From assembly GCA_037126765.1 (NCBI GenBank), contig JBBCBC010000031.1, positions 7,821,638 to 7,885,637 of the forward strand: a stretch of 64,000 bases of DNA. Reading direction: 5' to 3'. Shown here one piece after another: positions 10,601-21,203 of this stretch; position 1 is the first letter of the stretch, and every line of letters begins with the position of its first letter. The DNA is from Stenogyne calaminthoides (lineage: Eukaryota; Streptophyta; Magnoliopsida; Lamiales; Lamiaceae). Below the pieces are notes generated by a model. That model made no database searches and had not been told where the DNA came from. It saw only the letters and a list, made by a program, of their open reading frames with translations. Position numbers and translations under genes: made by a program.

Positions 10601-11788
10601 TCTTTTGATGTATATATTACTAATGTTGGTGCTGGGATAAAAAAAAATAAAAAAATAGAACGGCTATAAAAATTTGATAATTTTGATTTGTGGTTTTCTT
10701 TGATTGAAGATTAGGGTTTTGAAATTGAAGTTATAATCATGGTAAAGGAATAAATGTTTTGTTTTACAAATGGGTAAATGGAAACAGATTTCGCTTTCTA
10801 TTAAGATTAGGGTTTTAAAATTGAAGTTATAATCATTGTGCTTGTATCGTTATCGTGGTGACAAGATAATAATACAAAATTTTCGTGTCAATTAAATGAA
10901 ACTTCGAAAAAAAAATAATTTGATTATCGTTAAACTTGATATTTTATAGTTTAATTGAAGATTTTTGTATTTTTTTTTACCGTGTCATACTATGTAGCAT
11001 GCCTTAATGTATAATATTATAACATGAATTTTATCTTTTAAAAATATTTTTTTCTATTGTGTCATATTATGTTCTTGTCGTGGTACTAGCTAGTAGCACA
11101 AATTATTAGCGTGTTATATTCATATTTAGTCTTATCGTGTCAACCCTAATAATATGAGTGAAATTTATTTTTCTAAAATATTATGTAATTTTATATACTA
11201 TTGACAAAAAAAAAGGTGATATTTTTAATTATTATAACTACAAATTATTAAGTTGGCTGAAACCCTAAAAGTTTATTGGGTCATATGAGAATGTTTTTTC
11301 TAGATTTAGATAATAAAATTATTCTTATTTATATTTCTCGTAAATGTTTCTTATTGTGTTTTTGAATAGGTTTGCATTGCATCTGGGAGGGCTAGCATTA
11401 AAAAGGAAGAGATGAGGAGGTTAATGGATATATCAAAAATTCAAGAGTATGCAATTAATAAAGGGATATATTTGTGTTATTTTCACTTTTTTTATTTTAT
11501 TTCCTCTTTTTTAAAATAAAAAACACTTGCATTGTTGATATATAATTATAAAACACTAACTAAGTAACACTTTTATGTGACTAGCTAAAACACATTGAAA
11601 TATCAGAAGTCGAGAACACGGAATTGACCACTAACCAGAGCATGGAAATGTTGGAAGACGACACTAAAAAAAGAAAGATGGACGAGGAATCATGCAACGT
11701 CTCATTTCGCAAGAGAAGTAGAAAAGGAGTCCCTCAAAGAGCACCACTCAAGTGACCATTATTTTGTTTAAATTCATTCTGATTTTTG

Positions 11789-12160
11789 ATGGGATCAAGA
11801 CCAGCTGAACAAAGTTTGAAGATGCTCGTCAACAGGTTTTCCTTAAAGCGTCACCTATCTTTTGAGAGGGAAACTCTATTGCTGATAGACTAGCGAAACT
11901 CCATAGGGATGATGTATGGATCGGGGGTTGTCCCGACTTCCTAGCGGATTTGCTTTTCTCAGATATGAATAAGGATTACTTCCACCTTTCGAAGTAGTTC
12001 TTTATTTTAGAGGAGTAACCCTTTTTCCCTTCGCTAGGGGTTTTGCCCAAAGCGGGGTTTTACCCTAGCAAGGTTTTTAGTGGGCCTCCGGCCTCTGGTA
12101 CAACCTGTGTGTACTTATGGCTTTAGATTTTTTGCTTTTTTTTTAGGTACTGCTTATTTG
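11789..12160 (+). mobile_element. LINE 3' end (RNase H tail), unit 1
   Basis: The 372-bp insert is flanked by an exact 15-bp target duplication (TCATTCTGATTTTTG) at 11774-11788 and 12161-12175. The left part encodes a fragment with REGNSIADRLAKLHRDD, typical of the RNase H end of plant non-LTR polyproteins, terminating near 11997. A 3' UTR with repeated TTTTACCCTAGCAAGG-like motifs follows. It is a 5'-truncated LINE copy. It lies 33 bp after the PLATZ-A stop and is absent from PLATZ-B, so it postdates the A/B duplication. Confidence 0.8.
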
Positions 12161-12175
12161 TCATTCTGATTTTTG

Positions 12176-12713
12176 GCCTAATTACTTTGTCATTCACTAA
12201 AACTAATTTTTAGTTAATCAATTTTATGCAACTATTTTAGGATAATTACCCTTTTTTCGGGCCTGGAATCAGTATTTGAAAAGTCAATACGTATTTTGAT
12301 TTAAGAGTAATTAGTTGTTACTACCTCCATCTTGTTTTTAATTGCTCAAAGCAAAATGACATGAATTTTAATTGGAGATAAATAAAATTGTTGAAGGCTC
12401 CGACAACCACATAGATTTAAATTAAGCCCGTAAAATGTATGTTCAGAATGTTACACCATTGAAACCACACACAAACATATCTGAGATAATTTACATCTGA
12501 AAAAGCATTGTTCATTATGACTATTAATTGTTAATACAATGAAACACGAGATTGAAATACTAATTTACACTTTAGGAGAATAGGAAATATATATACTACT
12601 CATTGCAATTTAGTCCAAGTACGAGTCACACACGTGTATGGGTCACAAGTACAAGTAACACACGTGTATGGGGAAGGGAATACACGTACAATAATTTTTA
12701 ACTTTTAAAACAT
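12176..12713. other. 3' flank of PLATZ-A, no gene seen
   Basis: Homologous in part to the sequence at about 23730-23900, which supports a common A/B origin. It has two copies of a CACACGTGTATGGG motif at about 12620-12670 (G-box-like CACGTG). It ends at the terminus of the copia LTR. Confidence 0.45.
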
Positions 12714-15700
12714 TGTTGATCAGTAAATCAGGATTTCTGAGTTAAGTCCTGAATAAGCACAAATCACCCTGGTTAAAGTCTACTGATACAATAACCCTGA
12801 GCTATCTTACAGTCCTTCAAATTAGCTCAACTAATCCTAAGTGCTAACTATCCTGAGTAGCTTTGCAAGAGATAACTATCTTCTTGAATACTCGGAAGAG
12901 TTGTTAAGTTTGGTAGCTATCTATACTAGCTAACTAAGGTCTTTGAAAGTGTAGGCCCTAAGTTTATACTTGTTTTATCTTGCTGAAAATACATTTTCCT
13001 TTATCAAAACTGTGGTTAAGGTTGTGACTAGTTAAACTCAGTGGATTGATTCCAACTGAATCAGAAAACCATTATAAGCTTTTAGTGAAATATGCAAACA
13101 AGCAAATGCAGTACAAAAAGTAAATAACGTAGAAACGTATAGTGGTTCAGAGACTCAAGCTCCTACGTCCACTCTCCCTGATCTTCAGGAAAATTCCTTA
13201 ACCCTTCAGGAATCTGCTTGGTTTAGAGTGCCAAGGTACACTGACCAAATCACCTCTCAAAGGAAATCTGATCCCTAGGATCTACTTCCTGAGTCCTAGT
13301 ACTCAGAACTACTACTCTCTCAAGCTTTCAGACTGAACAACGCAGCTTACTATCTCTTACAACTCTCTCAAATTCTAAACAACAACTACTCAAACTACCT
13401 AACTCTTAGGGTTTGGGTGGTTTCCAACTAGGGTTGAGATATCCTTTACAATAATAACAAATGGAAAGGCTAGGATATTTCTACTAAGCTTTAGATCTTA
13501 AACAAATGCTAAGCTTAGTATGTGAACTCTCTTCAATGTGAAACACTTGGGAAATCTTTAGGGTTTCGAGTGCTTCAAAAACAAACTTGATAATTATGAG
13601 CTCTGGAGTTGCTTGATTTCCCGTAACCTTGCGTGTGTACAATCCCTTCAGTTTTTATAGGCAACTCTAAGAGCCACTCTTGAAAAACTATCTGTTGAAG
13701 GAGATAGCTTCAAGGGTTTCTTCTATTGGTTAGTGATAAACGGCTACATTAGGGTTTGAACAGCGCCTTGCATGGTTTGGGTAATGAAACGTGGCTTGAC
13801 CTATCACTTGCTTACAGCAAAGTCGAAGTTATCAGTCCTGACATTTCCTCAGTGGAACGTCGCTTTCAATGTCAATAGTGTTGGGATTATACTGGAAAGT
13901 ATGCTTTTACTTTGTATAATCAAAACTGAATTTCGAACTTATTCTTGAAACAAATTGTTTATCACTGATGCTTTAAATATCATCGAATGTTACATATATT
14001 TACTGCATAAATGTTCAATAAATAGTATGTGTTACATTGTAGTTAATTTAGTGATACCAGATCACAGAAGATTAAATTAACAGTCCCTTGTAACCAAAAG
14101 TACACCATTCACGACCTAGATGGAAATGAACAATCCATTATGAAAGGTTGAAGTGTAAGGCTCAGATTGACTTGTCTTGACCAAGAGATTACACTAGTGC
14201 ATGTTTAGTGCACTGAAGAGGACCTACAGGAGGACAAATTCTTCAGAACTGAACCAGGAAGAATTAGACCTCAGTGGTTCGTTATTTCTTAATCTTCGTA
14301 CCTTAAATTGGATCGCGTGTGGTTGGTAATTATTGCTTTGACTTATTACATGTAGAGAATCAACGAGATTCAATACTTTATATCTTGGGCAATATTATTG
14401 GTCACATGCGATTGCTAAGATTTAATCTGGAGAATCGTGTAATGCAAATGCTTTGTTTGATTTGCCCCCCTTGGGAGTTTAAATTTTATCATACCAAATC
14501 TTGCAAGTGGAACTAGTTTTAGGTATGGATAATAATGTTGAACCTTTCCTTAACCAAGGACAAAAGATATTAATTAATGGAAAGCTATTTCAGTGGCTTG
14601 AATTAATTAATGGGCTAGATAATCTTAAACACGGAAATAATAACAGGAGCCATATTGACCGTAATATGGGTTAAGATGGATAGTGCAATATTAATTATGT
14701 AGTGGGATTAATTAATATTTACGGGCTTGAATAATATTGTGGCTCAATATTGATAATTCAAGATCCATTGGAAGGTCCAATCTTAATTCTCCTAAAGGCC
14801 CCTCAAGTAGCCCAACATAAAGTCCAATAACTGAAAAAGGTGTTTAAAAATAAAATAAATATTTGTTGCTCATTTTTCCTAATTATTCGAAAATCATAAA
14901 TAAAAGAGGGAGAAAGATTTTCTTTGAATTTTGTTATGGAATGAAGATATGTATTCTTGGAATACAAGATTATCTCATTAAATTCAAGAAATCTCCCACT
15001 TGGTTATTTATGGTGAAATTTTCAAAAATCTTGAAAGAATAAGGGAAATAAAGATTTTCTTGATTTTCTTGAAAAGATATTATGGAAGATATGTATTTCT
15101 TGGAATACAAGAATATCTCATAAATTCAAGAAGATCCAAATCTTGGAATCTTGATCCTTAATTTTTCGAAAATTCCCATAACAAGAGGAGTTGGGATTTT
15201 TATGAAATATTTTAATTATGGAGAAAAGAATATATGAGATATATTCAAGATTTCTTGGAGATCAAGAAAAGATTTTTTCCTCCCTATTCCATATGAAAAA
15301 TCGGCCAACAACCTCTATAAATAGGGGATGAATGTTTCATTCCCAAGTACAATTCCATGTGCTGGAAAAATTAGTAAATCCACAAAGGTGGTGCAACAAA
15401 TTTTTTATTTTCCCTTTGTTAATTGTTCATGAGTTTCCTTCCACCGGATTGACTAGCAAGGACTAGGAAATACTTGGGAAGGCTTTTTGGTGTGTTTAAT
15501 CGATGAGACCATTGCCACTCAAGAGGTTAGTTCACGTAAACCCGTAGTAATTCGCATCGTAGGATTTATGTGAACTGTTTATATGCATGATTTGTTGTTG
15601 AATTATTATTTGAATTAATATAGGATTAATTCATGCTAGTAATAATTGTTAGAGTTAAATTTGTATTTAAATATTCATCCCGAATAGATCCGTGCAATTA

Positions 15701-16237
15701 ATTCCCCAACAAGTAGAGTACGCTGTTGTTGCCTCTTCATTAGTCGAGATCTTTCTTTGAACAGACAAACAAATGGCTCTTTTTGGTCAACTTCTGTTTG
15801 GCCGATACATTCATTAAAGCCTACGAATGCATAACATTCTCTTTGCTTGTACTAAGATTGAACATAATACTATTTACCAAATAGTTGTTCTTCAGGATCT
15901 TCGGTCTTCAGGTCTTCTGAATTCTTCAAGGTCATCAGGATCTTAATAATATACTGAGACCCTCAATATATTCTTCAGTGTTCAGTGATGTTTCAACATC
16001 CTAGCTATCCTGATCTATATCTGCTGACTATACATAGTGCAGATAATCCTGAAAAACACAACTATAGAAACCTGAGTCCTATCTACCAAGATGTCCTGAT
16101 ACATGTCATATTCAGGGGTTTTGGGATCTAATCAAAATCTCTTATATTAAATTCATCTCCCAATAGCTAGAAACCTGAGTAATTATACACTATCCTGATG
16201 TAGATTTCTTCATCATCCATGAAAAGTGTGATCAACA
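12714..16237 (-). mobile_element. Copia-type LTR, minus orientation, interrupted
   Basis: The LTR has perfect short terminal repeats TGTTGATCA...TGATCAACA. It is interrupted by a nested solo LTR (13879-15711). Without the insert it is about 1.69 kb. A TATA box on the minus strand (CCTATAAAAACTG) at about 13650 gives its orientation. A purine-rich AAAAAGGGG-type segment and a copia RT/RNase H fragment lie just beyond its minus-strand 5' side, so it reads as the 3' LTR of a mostly deleted minus-strand copia element. Confidence 0.75.
13879..15711 (+). mobile_element. Nested solo LTR, unit 1
   Basis: Ends are TGTTGGGATT and TTCCCCAACA. Right target duplication AGTAG is at 15712-15716; the left one has mutated to AATAG, but unit 2 keeps AGTAG on both sides. 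A TATAAATAGGGG promoter sits at 15316-15327 followed by a leader. No gag or pol is present, so it is a solo LTR formed by LTR-LTR recombination. Confidence 0.85.
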
Positions 16238-16314
16238 GTTATATCTGAAGTACCACCCCTTTTTATTATGTTTCCAACAAGGTAAAATTAATGGGTTGCA
16301 ATCAACATGTTCTT

Positions 16315-17096
16315 TCATCGATTGGTTATTCCTCTCCTGCGCATCTTACGAGGAAGTACATGTGTTTCCCAATGGATCTCTTTTAATTTGTAGCGATGTT
16401 TTAAGCTTATGCAAGAAAGCATAGCATCGAAACTTGCAACCCCACCTTCCATCGTCTTTAGAACGAAGTCTTCGATTAAAAGAGATGTAAGGTTCTTGAA
16501 ACTATCCTCTTCCATGTGCCACTCTAGTCCATCAAGATCACTGGATGTCAAGTCTGCATCAACATACCCTGCCAATTCAACACTTTTGCCTTCAAAACAA
16601 AATGCTCTTTCTGTAGTACCTCTCAAGTACTTAAAGATCCACTTTACTGCCTCCCAATGCTGCTTACCCGGATTACCCTTAAACCGGCTAACTACTTCCA
16701 CCGCATGTGCAATATCTGGTCTTGTACACACCATAGCATACATCAAACCGCCATTCTTTGAAGCGTATGGAGTGTTTTTGCATGTGTGGTTCGCTCCTCT
16801 TTTTCTACTAGGTGAGTCCTTGTTGGATAGCTTGAATCGACTTCCCAACGGGACAAGAACTCGGCTTGCATCTTCCATTCTAAACCTCTTCAAGACCTTC
16901 TTTATGTATTGACTGTGATGGGATACAACTTTCCTGCCACCTTATCACGATCGATTCGCAAACCCAAGATTTGCTTGGCCTCTCCAAGGTCCTTCGTTGT
17001 AAACCTATCAGACAACTACTTCTTCAACTTGCTCACTTCTCGTACACTAGAGCCTGCTATCAACATGTCATCAACATATATATGAGGAGAACCGTC
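16315..17096 (-). mobile_element. Copia reverse transcriptase/RNase H fragment, unit 1
   Basis: The minus strand encodes the catalytic IYVDDM box of Ty1/copia reverse transcriptase (17067-17078). This is followed by KQILGLRIDR-like sequence, then MYAMVCTRPDIAHAVEVVSRF and KYLRGTTERAFCFEG, ending within the RNase H region. Frameshifts and stops break the frame in several places. It is the 3' end of pol from an element in the same orientation as the LTR at 12714-16237. Confidence 0.85.
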
Positions 17097-17102
17097 TCCT
17101 TT

Positions 17103-17640
17103 CGGTATTTAAAAAAGCGGCGAACCAACGAGGGTTCCGAACGGCGACGACCGTATTTATCGCAAGAAGAAGCGGAAGGCGGAAGAAGTTTGGGACAATG
17201 AGATGGAGGAGTTCCATCGGCAATGGATCTACCAAAAAAAAGGTGCCCTACTACGAGATAAAGGTCGGCGGGGCAAGAAATAAATATGGTGCGCCCAATT
17301 TTGGGCGATTGGGGGTTGCTACCAGAAACCCACTTTTATCGAACGTATGCAAGAAAAATGGAATTGCGGCGCCATGCAAGGAATCATATGATCAAAGTAA
17401 GTCAACGATACGGATGATAGGGACCATAACATCCGAGAAAAGCGTGTAGTAGATGAACAATGTTAAGTCTTCCATTGACATCTTTGATGGCGAACAAAAC
17501 GTTATTATGAATGTTCATCCTATTAGGGAATTATATACAAATAAATTAATTTTCCACCTCTCTACAAGCTTGAGCTTTTAGATAAGGCGGAATTCTTTCA
17601 TGGTATTAGAACCTCCAGGCTCACGCCCAAGGGCGGAACC
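17103..17640 (+). mobile_element. Retroelement debris with LTR end and primer-binding site
   Basis: At 17550-17600 lies a plus-strand LTR-like end (AGCTTGAGCTTTTAGATAAG ... TTTCA). It is directly followed by TGGTATTAGAAC, close to the tRNA-Met primer-binding site TGGTATCAGAGC. Upstream is a Lys/Glu-rich broken coding stretch I cannot assign. The LTR start was not found. The primer-binding site is destroyed in the unit-2 copy. Confidence 0.45.
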
Positions 17641-17788
17641 AAGATCTTAGGGTCAGGGGGCCAATAAAAACAGAGGGAGTTAGGATTGCACGTTGAACCG
17701 GGAATTTACGTCACTAAAAAGTTATAATTTAATTTATGCTCAAATACCTTAAATAAACCCTAGAATTATAATAATGTGATATTGAAAA

Positions 17789-18212
17789 CAATGTTTTCAT
17801 AACCCGAACCCGTGATGATCGAACGGACGGACAACAACGGTCGGACCCGGTTCAACCGACCAGTTCAACCGTTTTCTATGTTTAGTTAAAAAAACAAAAT
17901 AAGTATACACCTACAAAAATTTAAATATATATTTTATAACTTTTCATATCATATTTTATAAATTTTGTCTCACCTCATACATTTATCCCACATCGAAAGT
18001 GTTAGAGAAAAATGTGAGAGAAATATAGATTTAAAATTTTAAATATTTAATATAAATTAATAATTTAATTTTAAAAAAAAAGAAGAAAAAAACCGGTTTT
18101 TTCCGGTTGAACCGAGTTTTGACCGGTTCAACCCGGTTCAACCTGAAATCCGGTTATATAGGTGCTTTTTAACCGGGTTACCGGTCGGTTCAACCCGGTT
18201 TTGAAAACATTG
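17789..18212. mobile_element. hAT-type MITE, AACCGG-rich, unit 1
   Basis: An exact 8-bp target duplication, ATTGAAAA, lies at 17781-17788 and 18213-18220. The ends are terminal inverted repeats CAATGTTTTCATAACC / CAATGTTTTCAAAACC. The subterminal regions are rich in CCGGTT/AACCGG. 424 bp, no coding capacity. Confidence 0.85.
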
Positions 18213-18640
18213 ATTGAAAATACATAAGTAATTAGAAAATAAATCATTTAATTTTTTGAGAAAAAACACGAAATAGGATAAGTCACTTTGACGCTGCTTG
18301 AAAATGTCGCATGGCGGGAAATTACTAAGATTGGGCTGATGAAAATGTATTGGGCTTTCTAGTTAACGAGTTTCTTGATTGATTTGGTAACTACAAAACA
18401 AATATGCACATGTATACTTGACTATTTAGAATTAAAAAACAATAATTAAATATAACTATATGTATATAATATATTAATAATAAAAAAATTGGGAGGGGCC
18501 AAGGCCATTAACATGGGTCCACCTCTGCTCACGCCCTCGTCCTGGGTTCAAACCCGCTGACAGTAAAAACAAATTTGAACTTTAGATGAGATGGGATTCT
18601 TTTATAGTTCCCTAATACATCCTTTTTGGAAAAGCTTTGG
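18213..18640. other. Spacer up to the PLATZ-B duplication
   Basis: No gene seen. The A/B segmental duplication starts at about 18643, where sequence matching 8705 onward (AGAGATCGACGTGGCACATA) begins. Confidence 0.45.
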
Positions 18641-19503
18641 CTCAATCTAATTTGCCATAATTAAGAGATCGACGTGGCACATAACATGAGTATAAAATAG
18701 GAAATCTTTTCAAAAGATTTTAAAACTAACTGAAAATCTAGGTTACGATCCTTAATTATATGCCAAATATCAAATATTAAAGTTACATCTTGTACCTCAG
18801 GAGAGACACCATTATTTAACACACCAAGAGCTTTTCAAAGAAAGATAAAACAAGTATAAGGCAAAACTTAAAATAGACACATAAATATCATATCATAATT
18901 TTAAGTTTTTTTAATTTATTGAAAACATACAAATAAATAAAATTCAAGAAACATATTCATTAATATTCAAGAAACATATTCATTAATACTAATAAATAAA
19001 TAAAAGAGCCTAATTATGTTGGCTAACAAGTAAATAAGATAATTGTCTTTACATTGTATTAATAGAAATGAACTGTTATTTAGTTTTAAGGGTAGGTCTT
19101 GCATGAGATTATCTTATGGTGAGAAGAAGAATAATTTGAGAACTAGGTTTTAAAATTTTGAAAATAATGAATGTTAATTTGTATATTCAGTTTCACTATA
19201 ATTATGTCTCACACAATCTTTTGCCTAATTTAAATAGTTTTAAAAGGATAAAGAGTTTACTTGTACTAATAAAATATAATAAGGTCATGTTCAATTTAAA
19301 AAGAAAAAAAAAAATTAAAAGTTAATGCACACTAAAAAGTTCATTAAGGACTTGATTACACGCGCCAATGCAATACTTTAGGTGTACCTTATTCCTTTTT
19401 CGAAAAAATACATCTGATATACCAAAATTAGATTAGATTATCATATCATATTAGATTAGATAAGATATCATATATTGTTACAAGATACGGCTCCCTACAT
19501 ACC

Positions 19504-19511
19504 TATAAATA
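19504..19511 (+). promoter_or_regulatory. TATA box of PLATZ-B, unit 1
   Basis: TATAAATA 104 bp upstream of the ATG, in a promoter nearly identical to that of PLATZ-A. Confidence 0.55.
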
Positions 19512-19614
19512 CAGTCTCACACACATGTATTACGTATAGTTCTACATTATTAATTTCTTTTCACCCAAGGCTTTTCGATAATTTAATTTTCTCGAAAATT
19601 GTTGAATTTCTCGT

Positions 19615-19800
19615 ATGGCGATTGATAGGCAGTGCTTGAAAAAATGGTTAGGTCTTAGTTTCTACAAAGAAAAGTGCAAAAAACATTCGGCGCAACACAA
19701 GACTGCATACTGTGGAGTTTGCATGAAAGAACCGGTTTGTAGAGTATGTTGGAGGAAGGAGGAAAGAAAACCCAAAATCATCACCCTATTTTGCACGTAA
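19615..19800 (+). pseudogene. PLATZ-B exon 1 remnant, unit 1
   Basis: Paralogue of PLATZ-A exon 1, starting MAIDRQCLKKWLGLSFYK. A 1-base net loss near the exon end (around 19770) shifts the frame, so the last His residues of the zinc finger are lost and a stop overlaps the splice donor. Exons 2 and 3, still visible at the unit-2 B locus, are missing here: a deletion joins the gypsy-like element at 23222 to sequence beyond the gene. It cannot make a PLATZ protein. Confidence 0.85.
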
Positions 19801-20043
19801 GTAATTAATATCATCATCTTTAAATTAATCTTGTAATCATATATTGTGAAATTAATCTTATCATCTTCAAATCTTGATAATCTTCGTAATTGGTGTTTTT
19901 ATTTACTAGTCACATTTTAATGTTTATAAAAATATCATTGTGAAATTAATCTCATTATCTTCAAATCTTGATAATCTTGTAATGATGTTTTGTTTACTAG
20001 TCATAATGTTGATAAAAATGTCACTGTGAAATTAATCTCACCA

Positions 20044-20730
20044 CACTACAAAAAAATAGAGGGTTGCCTACGTAATATTCTAAAAAGACAAGAACTTGTG
20101 TGAAACCGAGTTCACCGTGAACTCGGTTTTTAAAAGTATCACTGTTACGTATAAAAACTATCACTGTTATGTAAAAAAATCATGACTACTATGCACAAAA
20201 ACTATCACTGTTAAAAAATGCTTTATATTTCAAAACAGTGAATTTTTTTTATGCATAACACTGATAGTTTTTGTACATAACAGTGATAGAGTTCATGTAT
20301 ACACCTGGTTTACAGGAGTGTTACTCATCTAAAAAATAGAGGATTGCCTAGGGAATATTTCAATTTACCTAGGCATTTTTATACATAGGTAAATTTGTCT
20401 ACGGAATGTAATTCGTAGGTAAATTTATTTATAAGTCATTTCTAAACCACAAATATAATTGCCTATAAAAATGTAAGTTGCCTAGGGAATTATCTTTTGT
20501 AGTTAATTAGTTTGTCTACGAAAATTAGGAATGTGTAGATAGTTCCATGGTAGATAATTTGTTTGTCTAAGAAATGATTTTGTGTAGGTAACTTTTCATA
20601 GATTTTTTTAAAAATTGATAGGCAAATCGTAGGCAATAGTCACTTTTAATTAAGGACCAAATAATTTTTGTAGGAAAATTTCATAGGCATTTGAAAATTT
20701 TGGTAGGCAATTCTTCATTTTTTTGTAGTG
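20044..20730. mobile_element. CACTA-type MITE in PLATZ-B intron 1, unit 1
   Basis: Termini are CACTACAAAAAAAT and ATTTTTTTGTAGTG, the En/Spm (CACTA) signature, with a 3-bp target duplication (CCA left, TCA right; TCA on the left in unit 2). Inside lies a second hairpin-like insert at about 20090-20320, with inverted ATCACTGTTA...TAACAGTGAT motifs. It is bordered by a partial repeat of the CACTA element's own start (AATAGAGGaTTGCCTAgGgA). No transposase. Confidence 0.75.
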
Positions 20731-21203
20731 TCATGTCAAATCTTGATAATAAAATTGAAGTTATAATCGTGGTAAAGGAATAAATGTTTTTGTTTTACAA
20801 ATGAGTAAATGAAAACAGATTTCGCTTTCTATTAAGATGATCTTTTATCAGGCCATAGGTTCAATTTCGGGTGTTCAATAATTATTTTTAATATTCCTGT
20901 CAAAAAAAAAATTGATTTTTAATATTAATTTGAGTAGGTTACGATCACTAGACATGACACAAAGAAGTGCGAAAATCACGGATTAGTGTGTAAGATTATC
21001 GTGGTTGTGTCAATCCGTTGAACTCAAAAAAAAAATAAAAAATTGATTGTTAATTTGTGACTTGATATTTTGTAATTCAGTGAGATTTTTTTTTTTATTG
21101 TGTCATACTATGTAGCGTGCCTTAACGTAATATTATAACATGAATTTTATCTTTTAAAATTATTTTTTTTATTATGTCATATTGTGTTCGTGTCATGGTA
21201 CTA

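Larger units (their letters stand above)
9774..11755 (+). pseudogene. PLATZ zinc-binding protein A, unit 1, exon 2 deleted
   Basis: Exon 1 (9774-9956) encodes 61 aa with the B-box-like pattern C-x2-H, C-x2-C, C-x2-C, H-x2-HH. Exon 2 starts at 11370 and is identical in layout to the intact unit-2 copy up to about 11465. There a 147-bp deletion removes the end of exon 2, including the second Cys cluster and the splice donor. The frame then runs into intron sequence and stops after 17 further codons, giving about 110 aa. Exon 3 (11585-11755) survives and encodes the basic end FRKRSRKGVPQRAPLK. PLATZ proteins are plant-specific DNA-binding repressors of AT-rich promoters. This copy could make at most an N-terminal zinc-finger fragment. 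Confidence 0.85.

Noticed and set aside
12714..16237. Intact copia element between two LTRs
   Set aside because: Only one LTR of this type is present; the internal TGTTGGG...CCCAACA sequence is a separate solo LTR with its own target duplication.
16409..16912. Plus-strand 167-aa ORF
   Set aside because: It is the antisense shadow of the copia RT/RNase H fragment. The same holds for 42338-42715.
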